Shown here: in pieces, positions 7,845 through 16,757 of the stretch
How positions within the stretch are numbered: position 1 is the stretch's first letter
Layout: each line of letters begins with the position of its first letter
DNA from: JAWLGJ01 sp041685145
Lineage (GTDB): Bacteria > Pseudomonadota > Alphaproteobacteria > Rhodospirillales > Magnetospirillaceae
Direction of reading: 5' to 3'
Assembly: GCA_041685145.1 (NCBI GenBank)
Contig: JAWLGJ010000009.1
Span: forward strand, 11,370-75,369
Length of the DNA stretch: 64,000 nucleotides
The notes under the pieces: model-generated
What the model saw: only the letters and a program-made list of their open reading frames with translations
Database searches by the model: none
What the model was told of the DNA's origin: nothing
Made by a program: the position numbers and the translations under genes

Positions 7845-9110
7845 CTATCCGGCGACGGCGCCGCTGTCCACCGTCAAGTCCTGATAGAGGTTCGCGAACT
7901 TGTCGCTGATGACGTCCCTGTCGAACAACTCCGACGCAAGTCTGCGCGCGCGGCGACCAACATCCGGGTGGAAGAGCGGTCGAAGTGTTTCGGGGGCAAG
8001 CCCCCCTCCCTCGACCGTGTCGTCGAACACGGCGCCAACCTTGTGCTCTCTTACCAGTTCGCCGACCGCCTGCGGATACGGCGAAACGAGAATAGGCACC
8101 CCTGCCGCCAAATACTCCGCGGATTTGGTCGAGAAACCGGTCGCACATAACATGCGGTCGATCTCGGTCGTGGGGCGCTTGTAAACGTTGCAGGCCAGAT
8201 GGTGCGACCGAAGCAATTCGGGCATCTGGCTCGGGTCGGTGACGCGGCGGAACCGCAGGTCGCGCTCCGGCGCCGCCATGATGCCCGCGGCGATCCGCCG
8301 CAACGGCTCGTGCGGATAGGTTGTCACCACCGTCAGCTCCGCACCGCCGGCTGCCTCAGCGACCCAGTTCGCCAAGCGGAACAACATGGTCGGATCCTGC
8401 ATCCCGCCCTGGTACAGGGCGCCCGCGTAGACGAGGCGCACGGGAGACTCCGGCAGATTCGGCAGGCTGTCGGATGGGGGCACGGTCGCCGCGATGTAGT
8501 TCGTCAGCGACCGCCGCGCGCCGAGCGCGCGGTAATGCGCCGCCATCGGTTCGTTGACCGAGACCACCGCGTCGACATCGTGGACGAGTCGCTTCTCGAT
8601 CGCCCTGAACTCGGCCAGGTCCAGCGGGTCGGGCCGGTTGCGGAACTGCATCTCCGGCCAAAGAGACCGGACGTCATAGACGATGCGGTAGGACAACCCG
8701 AAGCGGGCCCGCAGCGAAGCCGCGATGTGCGTGGCCAGGAGGGAGCGGCAGTGAACGACATCGGGGGCAAGGCGACGCAACTCCGGCAACAGCGTGTAGC
8801 GCGCGGCCGCGAATATGATCCCGATTGTCCGACGGGTGGGAAAAACGAAGTTTTGCGTAACCGGAATCCAGCAAATCCGCACGGGGGCGGGAGCGATGAC
8901 CTCGCGGAGCCTCTTCAGTTCCGCCCCATAGCGCAGCCTTTCGCGGATCAGGCCGCTGTGGACGACCGGCACTCCCGCCACCAGCGTCAGGTCGATGTCC
9001 GGCCATCGGCGTTGCAGACCGGCGAGGGTCTCGGCGACCTGGGTGCGATAGATGCCGTAGGCGCGCGGCGTCTCACCCCATGTCAGGTAGACGACTTTAA
9101 TCGGTGTCAT
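7845..9110 (-). CDS. GT4-like glycosyltransferase
   Basis: The start is taken at ATG 9110 (MTPIKVVYLTWGETP), 14 bp inside the 3' end of the sulfotransferase; the longer frame upstream is the shadow of that gene. The 421-residue protein has a GT-B layout. The N-terminal domain contains VVHCRSLLATHIA near residue 130. The C-terminal nucleotide-binding domain begins near residue 230 with RLVYAGALYQGG and ends with the donor-site phrase STKSAEYLAAGVPILV, in the place of the family 4 EX7E region. It would add one sugar of the repeat unit at the cytoplasmic face. Donor and linkage are not predictable here. Confidence 0.82.
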   Translation of the reverse strand: MTPIKVVYLTWGETPRAYGIYRTQVAETLAGLQRRWPDIDLTLVAGVPVVHSGLIRERLRYGAELKRLREVIAPAPVRICWIPVTQNFVFPTRRTIGIIFAAARYTLLPELRRLAPDVVHCRSLLATHIAASLRARFGLSYRIVYDVRSLWPEMQFRNRPDPLDLAEFRAIEKRLVHDVDAVVSVNEPMAAHYRALGARRSLTNYIAATVPPSDSLPNLPESPVRLVYAGALYQGGMQDPTMLFRLANWVAEAAGGAELTVVTTYPHEPLRRIAAGIMAAPERDLRFRRVTDPSQMPELLRSHHLACNVYKRPTTEIDRMLCATGFSTKSAEYLAAGVPILVSPYPQAVGELVREHKVGAVFDDTVEGGGLAPETLRPLFHPDVGRRARRLASELFDRDVISDKFANLYQDLTVDSGAVAG

Positions 9111-10092
9111 AGCCGAACTTCCGTGCATATGGCGCCAGCGCCTCGCACAATGCGGAGTGGTCGTCGCGGGAAATGTCTGTGCGCCAACGGCCGCTGTTGG
9201 CGGCACTCAGGTCGACGGCCAGCATTTCCGGCGTCAACGTCAAGCCCGTTTCGCGGCATAGTTTGGTCAGTACGGACTCGGGCTCCGCGGCGAGATCCTC
9301 CAGACGCACCACCGTCAAACGCGCGGGCGCGACACGCTCCGTCGCCGCAAGAATGTTATCCATAGCCGCGCGATAGAAGTTTTGCGCCGCCGGCAGGTTC
9401 CGGGGCGTCCAGCGCTGATGCAGGAACGACGCAACCACGTCACGAGGGTCGCGGACGATATGCACGAGATGAGCGCCGGGCAAAAGCTCAAGCAATTCTG
9501 GCGAAAACTGCAAATTGTATGTGTTGTCATCGATATAAAATTGTGCACCGCCTTGAAGGGCGAGAAATTCGCCAATGTTTTCAGTGAGGAAAGTGGAGAA
9601 TGCGCGACGCAGGCCATCAGAAGTAGCGGACACGGCTATTCGGTTCTCGCTCCTCTGCCAGTGGCCGCAACGGCCGGGCCAGATTCCGGCGTAGCGCCCG
9701 GTCTCGAGTTCCCGCAGCAGCCTTTTCACGGCCGCCTCGAAACCCGGAAAATAGGCCGAAAGCTCCCACTCCTTGTACCGCCTCAGATTGAGCTGCATTA
9801 GCCCTGCCGCGCGCGCCGCGTTTTCGGCCCGCATCGCCACACGGTCCAGCCACGAGCGCCGGGCCACGCGCACGAGAAGACGCTCCAATCGCGTCAGGAT
9901 GCGGTGCATCTCGAACGGAGTCGGCGACGCGCGCAACGCACGGTACGCGGGCAGCAGCCCGTCGGGGTCGACCGTGAAACGCGTCTCGAACGGCAGCGCC
10001 GCAGCCCCGGGCGCCAGACCCAGAATGTTCTTCAGCACATTCGAGCCCGACCGCCCGGTGCCGCCGATCATGATTGCCCGTGGTTCATTCAC
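9097..10092 (-). CDS. PAPS-dependent sulfotransferase
   Basis: The 331-residue protein has both cofactor elements of P-loop sulfotransferases. The 5'-phosphosulfate loop is GGTGRSGS at residues 10-17, and the 3'-phosphate motif is HIVRDPRDVVASF near residue 212. There is no signal peptide, so it acts in the cytoplasm with PAPS. It overlaps the PIG-L deacetylase by 4 bp upstream and the glycosyltransferase by 14 bp downstream, so it belongs to the polysaccharide operon. Sulfation of a sugar of the repeat unit is the simplest reading. The deacetylase next door raises the possibility of N-sulfation of a freed amine. No PAPS synthesis genes are in the window. Confidence 0.85.
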   Translation of the reverse strand: MNEPRAIMIGGTGRSGSNVLKNILGLAPGAAALPFETRFTVDPDGLLPAYRALRASPTPFEMHRILTRLERLLVRVARRSWLDRVAMRAENAARAAGLMQLNLRRYKEWELSAYFPGFEAAVKRLLRELETGRYAGIWPGRCGHWQRSENRIAVSATSDGLRRAFSTFLTENIGEFLALQGGAQFYIDDNTYNLQFSPELLELLPGAHLVHIVRDPRDVVASFLHQRWTPRNLPAAQNFYRAAMDNILAATERVAPARLTVVRLEDLAAEPESVLTKLCRETGLTLTPEMLAVDLSAANSGRWRTDISRDDHSALCEALAPYARKFGYDTD

Positions 10093-10724
10093 GGGTCGAT
10101 CCAGCGCAGGACTTCGAAGGCTTCCGCGAGGGGAACGCCCCCCTTCAATCCGTTGTAGATGGCGATGCCGCGCTGCACCTCCCGATCGACATAGGGCCGG
10201 AAGTGCTGGCTCTCATAGGCGGAGATGGCCGCAAGCTTGGCCTCCAGATCGGCCTCGGACAGCCCCACCACGAGATCGAAATCAAAGTGTCGGCTGTTCC
10301 ACGGCAACTCATAGCCCAGAAGCGTCGTACCCTTGAACGCGCGCATCGCCTCTTGGTGAATGACGGTGTGGTCCTGATGGACGTCCACGGAATTAGGCGC
10401 GAAGACGAGCGTCGGCCGCACCTCCCGCCGCAGACGTATCATCTCGTCGAGGATGTCCTGTCGGCGTTCGTTGAACCGGCGCACGCGAAAATCCAGAAAC
10501 TCCAGCCTGTCGCCCGGAATGCCAAGCCTGGCGGTGGCGGCCCGGCATTCATGTTCCATCGTGTCCGGAGCAAGGCCATCGGGGAGCGACTGCGCGCATG
10601 TTGAGAAGGCGACATAGGTCACTGACTCCGCGGCCGACGCATACTTGTGGATCGTTCCACCCGCGCCCAATTCACCGTCATCGGCATGCGGCGCCAATAT
10701 CAACATTCTTTGAGCCGGCAACAT
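10089..10724 (-). CDS. PIG-L/LmbE-family deacetylase
   Basis: The 211-residue protein starts with MLILAPHADDGELG, the zinc-binding motif (PHxDD) of PIG-L N-acetylglucosaminyl deacetylases. A later VHQDHTVIHQ segment supplies the remaining His ligand region. Family members remove N-acetyl groups from GlcNAc-type sugars or other small molecules, exposing an amine. A strong GAGGAGG ribosome site lies 8 bases before the ATG, inside the end of the wzx intergenic junction. The stop overlaps the sulfotransferase start as ATGA, so the two proteins should be made in equal amounts. It has no signal peptide. The substrate is unknown. Confidence 0.85.
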   Translation of the reverse strand: MLPAQRMLILAPHADDGELGAGGTIHKYASAAESVTYVAFSTCAQSLPDGLAPDTMEHECRAATARLGIPGDRLEFLDFRVRRFNERRQDILDEMIRLRREVRPTLVFAPNSVDVHQDHTVIHQEAMRAFKGTTLLGYELPWNSRHFDFDLVVGLSEADLEAKLAAISAYESQHFRPYVDREVQRGIAIYNGLKGGVPLAEAFEVLRWIDP

Positions 10725-10725
10725 G

Positions 10726-12042
10726 TCAAATACCTCCTCTCAGTCCAAGCTCCTGTTTTCTTTGCACGGTCCGAATGAGAATGGAATTGGCGCGCAAATG
10801 TAACAAAAACCTAATGCCGTAAGTGATCGGAAACGCAAATGACGCGGTGGCAATGGTGGCGACGGGTGACATGTCAATTTGGGACATCCCGTAGAATGCA
10901 CCGGAAAAAATCATAATATTCAATACATCACAATACAACTGCCAGTGCTGCTTGCGATACACCTTCAGGTGGTTGGTTGAACTCCACACCAACAGCGCCA
11001 TCAGCATCGGCGTCAGCGCGGCCAGCACCGCGCCGGCGCCGTGCCACCGAGCGCCAAAAATCGGCCCGAAATACAGAGGTCCGGCCAGGCAAACCGCGGC
11101 GAAGGGCAGCGCCGTCAGGAAGAGTACCCGTGTGGTTTTAAGGAATAGCTTCCGTAGCGCGGCCGGGTTCGACCGCGCCTGGATGGCAGCCTCCGACCAG
11201 AACCCCTTCGCCAGCGCCGCCGTCAGAAAAACAACCGGCGCGGTGCCGATGCGGAAGACAAATGAGAACCACCCCAACGTGGTCTGGTCATAAAACGACC
11301 ATATAAACAAAAATGGCAAATAAAATGACAACGTATGCAGGATCGACGAGCCGGTCGACGCAAGAATATCGTACCGGAAGTGACCGATTACGTTCCTTAC
11401 GTAGCGGAAACGCAGGCTGCGAACGTCACTTACAAAACCTTTGAGGCCAATCAGCAACAGTGTACCGGCCGCCACATGGCTGAGCACATAGCTCGCGGGC
11501 AGGAAGTAGGCGGAGACGGCCAGAGCCAAGCCCAGAATGATGGCAAGACCACTGAAAACTGCGGACTGCGTCAGTTTCGACAGGCCGATCAGCTTCACGC
11601 TGCCGCTGGCGATGTACCAGCTTTGCAGAACCGCCTGAAGCCCCGCCATGAGGACCGATACCGGCAGGAACAGGAAGAGCATCCTCGCCTGCTCTCCCAA
11701 TCCCAGGCGGTCCGCTCCCAGGCCGGCGAGGAGCAGCAACAGCGCCGTCAACAGCAACACAAACGCCGTCAGCGCCGCCAACGCGCCGAGTATCATCGCG
11801 GCCGCCTGTCGCCGCGTTCGGGCGTTCGGAACCGACCACTCGATGCGGGCGGTTGCCGCCGAAAGCAAGATCGCCTGCACGGTGGTGAGGATGCCGAGAA
11901 GCGCAAAATCCTCGGGAGGAAATAGTTGTGTGAGAATCGGCGACGTGACGAGAAATATGGAATGCGCCAACACCGTAGTGCCGGCCATCCAAAGGGTGTT
12001 GCGCCCAAAGCGCGAAGATCGCAGCCGCGCCAGGACTTTCAT
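10726..12042 (-). CDS. Wzx-type oligosaccharide flippase
   Basis: The 438-residue protein is almost wholly hydrophobic, with about twelve to fourteen predicted helices. It begins with a short basic segment followed by SRFGRNTLWMAGTTVLAHS, as in polysaccharide transporters of the MATE/MOP superfamily. The conserved QLFPPEDFALLGILTT near residue 40 is typical of Wzx-like flippases. It would move undecaprenyl-linked repeat units across the inner membrane for Wzy (partial gene at 1-777) and Wzz (23018-23974). The gene is visibly richer in A+T than its neighbours, as flippase genes often are. A 133-bp gap separates it from the aminotransferase upstream; I see no clear promoter or terminator in that gap. 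Confidence 0.9.
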   Translation of the reverse strand: MKVLARLRSSRFGRNTLWMAGTTVLAHSIFLVTSPILTQLFPPEDFALLGILTTVQAILLSAATARIEWSVPNARTRRQAAAMILGALAALTAFVLLLTALLLLLAGLGADRLGLGEQARMLFLFLPVSVLMAGLQAVLQSWYIASGSVKLIGLSKLTQSAVFSGLAIILGLALAVSAYFLPASYVLSHVAAGTLLLIGLKGFVSDVRSLRFRYVRNVIGHFRYDILASTGSSILHTLSFYLPFLFIWSFYDQTTLGWFSFVFRIGTAPVVFLTAALAKGFWSEAAIQARSNPAALRKLFLKTTRVLFLTALPFAAVCLAGPLYFGPIFGARWHGAGAVLAALTPMLMALLVWSSTNHLKVYRKQHWQLYCDVLNIMIFSGAFYGMSQIDMSPVATIATASFAFPITYGIRFLLHLRANSILIRTVQRKQELGLRGGI

Positions 12043-12175
12043 AACGCCCTTGGCCCCGTCACAGCGGCCCGGATGCCCGCGCCGAAGAGCCCATGAGAAA
12101 GTCGCACGAACAATTCGAGATACCCAGTGTTGAGGCCAGAGAGCAGCCGCGCCCCTTGCTCCCGGGGAGGGCGGT

Positions 12176-13306
12176 TCATCGCTCCAGGCGGCGAAGAACG
12201 TCGATCACCCGGTCCTGGTCATCCGGCTGAAGATAGGGGTGCATCGGCAGCGAGAAGACCCGCGCGGCGAGATCCTCGGAGGCGCCAAGGCCCGCCGGAT
12301 CGGCAGGGCAATCGCGATACGCCGTCTGCTGGTGCAACGGCAACGGGTAGTAGATCGCGCTGGGAATGCCCGCCGCCTTCAACGCCGCCATTGCGCGGTC
12401 GCGCTGCTCGCCGTCGCGCGCCTTCAGCGTGTATTGTGCCCAGACCGAGCGCGTGCCGTTGCCGTCGCCGATGGGCGGCACCGAATAGTATTCGGCGAGC
12501 CCGTCATGGTAGCGGCGCGCCACCGCCTGACGGGCGGCAATCTCTTCCCCATAAATCGACAGCTTCACCAACAGGATGGCCGCCTGCAACGTGTCCAGGC
12601 GTGAATTCAGGCCAATCCGGACGTTGTCGTATTTGTGGGTTCCCTTGCCGTGGACCCGAAGGCTCCGGAGTGCCTCCGCGAGCGCATCGTCGGCGGTAAA
12701 GACCGCGCCGCCGTCGCCATAGCAGCCCAAGGGCTTGGCCGGAAAAAAAGAGGTCGTGGCGATGTCGCCGAAGGTAACACTGCCCTGGCCCCGGAATTGC
12801 GCGCCGAACCCCTGCGCGCTGTCGATGATGACGGCCATGCCCTCGGCTTCGGCAACGGGGGCGATTGCGTCGCGGTCGGCGGGGAGCCCGAAGAGATCGA
12901 CCGGAATCACCGCCGCCGGGCGCAATCCGCGCGCCCGCGCGGCCTCGACGGCGCGCGCCAGGCTCTCTGCGCTCATGTTGAAACTTGCCGCATCGACATC
13001 GGTAAAGACCGGCGTGGCGCCGACGACAGGCACCACTTCCGCCGTCGCCGCGAAGGTGAACGACGGGCAAAAGACCGCATCGCCCCGTCCGATTCCCAAT
13101 GCCATCAAGGCCAGTTGCAGCGCATCGGTCCCGTTGGCGCAGGTGATGCAGTGCCTCGCCCCCGCAAACTCGGCCAGGCGGCTTTCAAGCTCGGCAACCT
13201 CGGGCCCGAGGATGTACTGGCCGTGAGCCAACACGCGGGCCATTGCCTCGTCGATTTGCGGCTTGAGGCGGGCCTGTTGGGTTGTCAGGTCAATAAACGC
13301 GGTCAT
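12176..13306 (-). CDS. wbpE: DegT/DnrJ/EryC1 PLP aminotransferase, WbpE-like
   Basis: The 376-residue sugar aminotransferase has the family landmarks: ITCANGTDALQLALMALGIG near residue 48, the PLP-contacting IDSAQGFGA near residue 155, and the Schiff-base Lys in FFPAKPLGC near residue 185. In this operon it follows WbpA- and WbpB-like enzymes. The expected reaction is glutamate-dependent amination of UDP-3-keto-GlcNAc uronic acid at C3, as by WbpE/WlbC. It overlaps the N-formyltransferase gene by 4 bp (ATGA). A paralogue of similar sequence lies at 27283-28422. The family assignment is firm and the substrate follows from the operon. Confidence 0.85.
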   Translation of the reverse strand: MTAFIDLTTQQARLKPQIDEAMARVLAHGQYILGPEVAELESRLAEFAGARHCITCANGTDALQLALMALGIGRGDAVFCPSFTFAATAEVVPVVGATPVFTDVDAASFNMSAESLARAVEAARARGLRPAAVIPVDLFGLPADRDAIAPVAEAEGMAVIIDSAQGFGAQFRGQGSVTFGDIATTSFFPAKPLGCYGDGGAVFTADDALAEALRSLRVHGKGTHKYDNVRIGLNSRLDTLQAAILLVKLSIYGEEIAARQAVARRYHDGLAEYYSVPPIGDGNGTRSVWAQYTLKARDGEQRDRAMAALKAAGIPSAIYYPLPLHQQTAYRDCPADPAGLGASEDLAARVFSLPMHPYLQPDDQDRVIDVLRRLER

Positions 13307-14421
13307 GTTTCAACCCGCTGCCGAGGCTCGAAATACGATGCCAGCCGTGCGTTGCCGGCGTCCTTCGCGTAATCCAGGACGTTCCGTCCCGCGCAATCCC
13401 TCCGCCCGGCGTCCGCCCCATGCTTGAACAGCAGGTCCAGCACCGCCGGGTCCGGCTCGGAGCATTGCAGCAACCACTCGGCTGCGTGCATCACGGGCGT
13501 GCGGCCGTCGCCGTCCACACCGTTCGGATCCGCCCCTTTTTTCAGAAGCCGTTCCACCACCTCGCGCTGCCCGCGCGCGGTGGCGGCGATCAGCGGCGTT
13601 CGCCCACGGTCGTCACGCCCCTCCAGCATGGCCGGACACGCCTCGACGATGCCTTCGGCAACGCCAGCGTCACCCGCGTCGCAGGCTGCGAAAAGCCGCG
13701 CCAATTGTTGGCGCTGATAGTGGTAGGCCCGCCACCGGGGAAACGCGCGCAGCGCGGCCCATTTCTCTGCGGCCTGCATGGGGTCGTTCTTCTTCGGCCG
13801 GTCGATGGGGACGGTCGCCAGCGGCCCCTCGTCGCGCAGCCGGACAAATCGCCGCAGCGCCAGTATCTGGGCCTGGTACAGGTTCTCCTGCACCGCCTCC
13901 GCGCTGTCATCCGGGCCGAGAACCAATTCATCGAAGAACAGGTGCCGGCCGGCGTCGACGCGGAAGTCGATGAGATGCGCCGTCACCCCCATGGGTACAT
14001 TGCGCTGGATGGAATAGAAGAACGCGTTCAGCCCCGAGGTCTCGGGGATTTTCCCGGGGTGGAAATTGACGATACCTTCCCCGAACAGCCCGATCACGTT
14101 CCTGCGAAGGATTCGGGCTCCGGCGATGATTCCCAATTCGAAACGGTGCTTGCGCTGCACCGCGGCGATGCCTTCCGCGTCGTGGTGGTCCATTTCCACG
14201 AACGCCACGTTCAGCGACTCGCACAGGCGGCGGGTGTCGAGCGCCGGGGCGCGGCGCAGAGTTTGGGGAATGTACGAGGTGCCGTCGATGCCTTCGAGCT
14301 TCTTCCACGGCGCGCCAATGACACACAGGTTCCGCCAGCCCGCGGTCACCAACTCCAGGATGAAGTCATGCGTCTTGCGGTGCGGAAACGCGTAGGCAAA
14401 GACGGCAACGGGATCAACCAT
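13303..14421 (-). CDS. Sugar N-formyltransferase with C-terminal ankyrin repeats
   Basis: Residues 1-210 form a formyltransferase domain with the catalytic triad Asn119 and His121 (VNFHPG) and Asp156 (VDAG), as in enzymes using N10-formyl-tetrahydrofolate. Residues about 240-365 contain ankyrin repeats, seen as DRGRTPLIAATARGQ followed by DGRTPVMHAAE and then a GRNVLDYAK unit. The same combination is known in QdtF, the dTDP-Qui3N N-formyltransferase of Providencia, where the ankyrin part helps bind nucleotide sugar. Here it overlaps the WbpE-like aminotransferase and the WbpB-like dehydrogenase, so the probable acceptor is the new 3-amino group of UDP-GlcNAc3N uronic acid. It would take the place of the acetyltransferase WbpD, which is absent. 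The reaction is inferred; the domains are seen. Confidence 0.85.
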   Translation of the reverse strand: MVDPVAVFAYAFPHRKTHDFILELVTAGWRNLCVIGAPWKKLEGIDGTSYIPQTLRRAPALDTRRLCESLNVAFVEMDHHDAEGIAAVQRKHRFELGIIAGARILRRNVIGLFGEGIVNFHPGKIPETSGLNAFFYSIQRNVPMGVTAHLIDFRVDAGRHLFFDELVLGPDDSAEAVQENLYQAQILALRRFVRLRDEGPLATVPIDRPKKNDPMQAAEKWAALRAFPRWRAYHYQRQQLARLFAACDAGDAGVAEGIVEACPAMLEGRDDRGRTPLIAATARGQREVVERLLKKGADPNGVDGDGRTPVMHAAEWLLQCSEPDPAVLDLLFKHGADAGRRDCAGRNVLDYAKDAGNARLASYFEPRQRVET

Positions 14422-15373
14422 CGTTGGCCAAGCTTTCCACGACCAGGGGGTGGCGCTCGCCCCTTTCCGGGGTCACCGCCGCCTTGCGTATGAAGGAAAC
14501 GGCGTCGATCGCCGCTCGGTTTTCATCCAAGCCGAATCCCCGCCCCGCCAGAATTTCTTCGTAGCTTCGGGTGTGCAAGTCCGTGAAGCCGCCCGAGAAT
14601 TCGATTTCCTCGCCGTCAACGGTGATCGAGCGGAAGGTCCGCTGCCCATTCTCGCGCTGTGCCGCCGGCACGTCGTTCACGTCGATCGACAGGAACCACC
14701 GCACCCGCGCGCGCTCGTACTCCAGATAGCCGCCGGCCTTCCGGTCCGAGGACACATGAACGATGTTCTCCTGAAGATCGCCGAACAAGAAGTGCAGCAT
14801 GTCGAAGAAATGGACGCCAATATTTGTGGCGATCCCCCCCGACTTCCCGATGTCACCCTTCCAGCTTTGCAGGTACCACCGACCACGCGACGTGACGTAA
14901 GCCAGGTCGACGTCGAACTTGCGGTCCTTCTGGCCCTGCACCTGCTCGCGCAAGGCAATAATCGCGGGATGAAGGCGCAACTGGAGAATGGTATGAATCC
15001 TGTGGCCCGTATCTCGCTCGATCTCGACCAGGCCGTCGATGTTCCAAGGATTCAGGACCAAGGGCTTTTCGCAGATCGCATCCGCGCCCGAACGAAGGGC
15101 AAAGCGCATATGGGCGTCATGCAGATAGTTGGGCGAACAAATCGAGACGTAGTCGACGCGCCTGTCGCTGTTCGAGCGGCGCAGCTTGTCGACATGCCGG
15201 TCGAACCGCTCGAATTCCGTGAAGAAATGTGCTTCCGGAAAATAACTGTCGATGATGCCCACCGAATCGGCGACATCCAAGGCAGCAACCAGATCGTTTC
15301 CGGTATCCTTTACTGCTTTCATATGTCGTGGCGCGACATAACCGGCGGCACCGATGAGAGCAAAATTTTTCAT
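14414..15373 (-). CDS. wbpB: UDP-GlcNAc uronic acid 3-dehydrogenase, WbpB/WlbA type
   Basis: The 319-residue Gfo/Idh/MocA oxidoreductase has the N-terminal NAD motif GAAGYVAPRHMKA and the segment ICEKPLVLNPWN. The latter is highly typical of WlbA/WbpB, which oxidise C3 of UDP-GlcNAc uronic acid and recycle the cofactor with 2-oxoglutarate. The EKP motif carries the conserved Lys and a later NIGVHFFDML segment the active-site His. It overlaps the formyltransferase by 8 bp and follows wbpA by about 70 bp, so the order matches the reaction sequence. Confidence 0.9.
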   Translation of the reverse strand: MKNFALIGAAGYVAPRHMKAVKDTGNDLVAALDVADSVGIIDSYFPEAHFFTEFERFDRHVDKLRRSNSDRRVDYVSICSPNYLHDAHMRFALRSGADAICEKPLVLNPWNIDGLVEIERDTGHRIHTILQLRLHPAIIALREQVQGQKDRKFDVDLAYVTSRGRWYLQSWKGDIGKSGGIATNIGVHFFDMLHFLFGDLQENIVHVSSDRKAGGYLEYERARVRWFLSIDVNDVPAAQRENGQRTFRSITVDGEEIEFSGGFTDLHTRSYEEILAGRGFGLDENRAAIDAVSFIRKAAVTPERGERHPLVVESLANDG

Positions 15374-15443
15374 GTCTGTACCCGAACGTTACGTCAAAGA
15401 CCCAGGAACAAGCGGCGCAAGCCCGCTCCGCAAGGTGGCTTCA

Positions 15444-16718
15444 TCATAATCTGTCTTCGACCTGGTCCGCGGGGAACAGATACTTGACGTCAAAGACCAC
15501 CCCGTCGGGCCGCAGCAACGAGCGCACCCAATTGATACCACGCTCGCGGAAATCCATATGCGCCACGGCTACCACGGCCGCATCATATTGGCCGGGCGGC
15601 GGGTTTTCCAGTATCGCGACCCCGTATTCCCGCTCGACTTCGTTCCGATCCGCCCAAGGATCGAAAACATCGACGCGGGCGTGGAAAGTCTCCAACTTTC
15701 GCACGATATCGATCACGCGCGTGTTGCGCACGTCTGGGCATTCTTCCTTGAAGGTGAACCCCAGGACCAGCACCCGCGAATCGACGACGTGCAACCGGCG
15801 ACGAAGCATGAGGCCGACCACCCGTTCGGCGACATACCCCCCCATGCCGTCGTTGATGCGCCGACCGGCAAGGATCATCTCCGGGTGATGCCCGACCTCC
15901 TGCGCCTTGTGCGTCAGGTAATAGGGGTCGACCCCGATGCAGTGTCCACCTACGAGCCCCGGGGAAAAAGGAAGGAAATTCCATTTTGTGCGGGCCGCAT
16001 CCAAAACATCCTGTGTATTCAGGCCAAGACGGTTGAAAAGAATGGCCAATTCATTGACCAAGGCAATGTTGACGTCGCGCTGGGTGTTTTCAATGACCTT
16101 CGCCGCCTCGGCCACTCTGATGCTTGGGGCCGGATGGGTGCCCGCCCGCACGATGCGCCGGTAGAGGGCGTCGACAAACGCCCCCGCCTCGGGGGTTGAA
16201 CCGGCCGTCACCTTGACGATGTCCGGCAGGCGATGCGTCTTGTCCCCCGGATTGATGCGCTCGGGACTGTAGCCGGCGAAGAAATCCCGGTTGAAGGCGA
16301 GGCCGGAGACCCGCTCAAGAATTGGAACGCACACGTCCTCGGTCACGCCGGGATAAACCGTCGATTCGTAGACCACCACGTCGCCCCGCTTCAGCAACGC
16401 CCCGATGGTCTCGGTCGCCCGCGTAACGAACGTCAGATCCGGTTGCCGGCCCCGGTCTATCGGCGTCGGCACCGTCACGATGTAGACATTGCAGTCCGAC
16501 AGGTCACTTGCGCTGGCGGTAAAACGTAGAAACCGTGCGGCGGCAAGATCGGCCGCGGGGACTTCGAGAGTAACGTCCCGGCCGGCCCGCAATTGCGCCA
16601 CGCGTTCCGCGTCGATGTCGTAGCCAATCGTGGAAAGCTGCTTGCCGAACTCCGTGGCCAACGGCAGTCCCACATACCCCAACCCGACGATCCCTATACG
16701 CGCATCATCCGCGTTCAC
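15444..16718 (-). CDS. wbpA: UDP-N-acetylglucosamine 6-dehydrogenase, WbpA/TviB type
   Basis: The enzyme oxidises C6 of a UDP-HexNAc twice, giving the uronic acid. It has the NAD motif GIVGLGYVGLPLA at the N-terminus, STVYPGVTE in the middle domain and the catalytic Cys in GGHCIGVDPYYL. These last phrases are those of the WbpA/TviB subgroup rather than UDP-glucose dehydrogenases. I choose GTG 16718 because a run of six G lies 5 bases upstream of it; an in-frame GTG at 16724 has that run directly adjacent. It is the first gene of the minus-strand polysaccharide operon, and the 100-bp space before it holds A+T-rich DNA with a perfect palindrome. Confidence 0.92.
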   Translation of the reverse strand: MNADDARIGIVGLGYVGLPLATEFGKQLSTIGYDIDAERVAQLRAGRDVTLEVPAADLAAARFLRFTASASDLSDCNVYIVTVPTPIDRGRQPDLTFVTRATETIGALLKRGDVVVYESTVYPGVTEDVCVPILERVSGLAFNRDFFAGYSPERINPGDKTHRLPDIVKVTAGSTPEAGAFVDALYRRIVRAGTHPAPSIRVAEAAKVIENTQRDVNIALVNELAILFNRLGLNTQDVLDAARTKWNFLPFSPGLVGGHCIGVDPYYLTHKAQEVGHHPEMILAGRRINDGMGGYVAERVVGLMLRRRLHVVDSRVLVLGFTFKEECPDVRNTRVIDIVRKLETFHARVDVFDPWADRNEVEREYGVAILENPPPGQYDAAVVAVAHMDFRERGINWVRSLLRPDGVVFDVKYLFPADQVEDRL

Positions 16719-16757
16719 TCGCACCCCCCAATCCCAAGCCGGCCATAAGGAATATGA

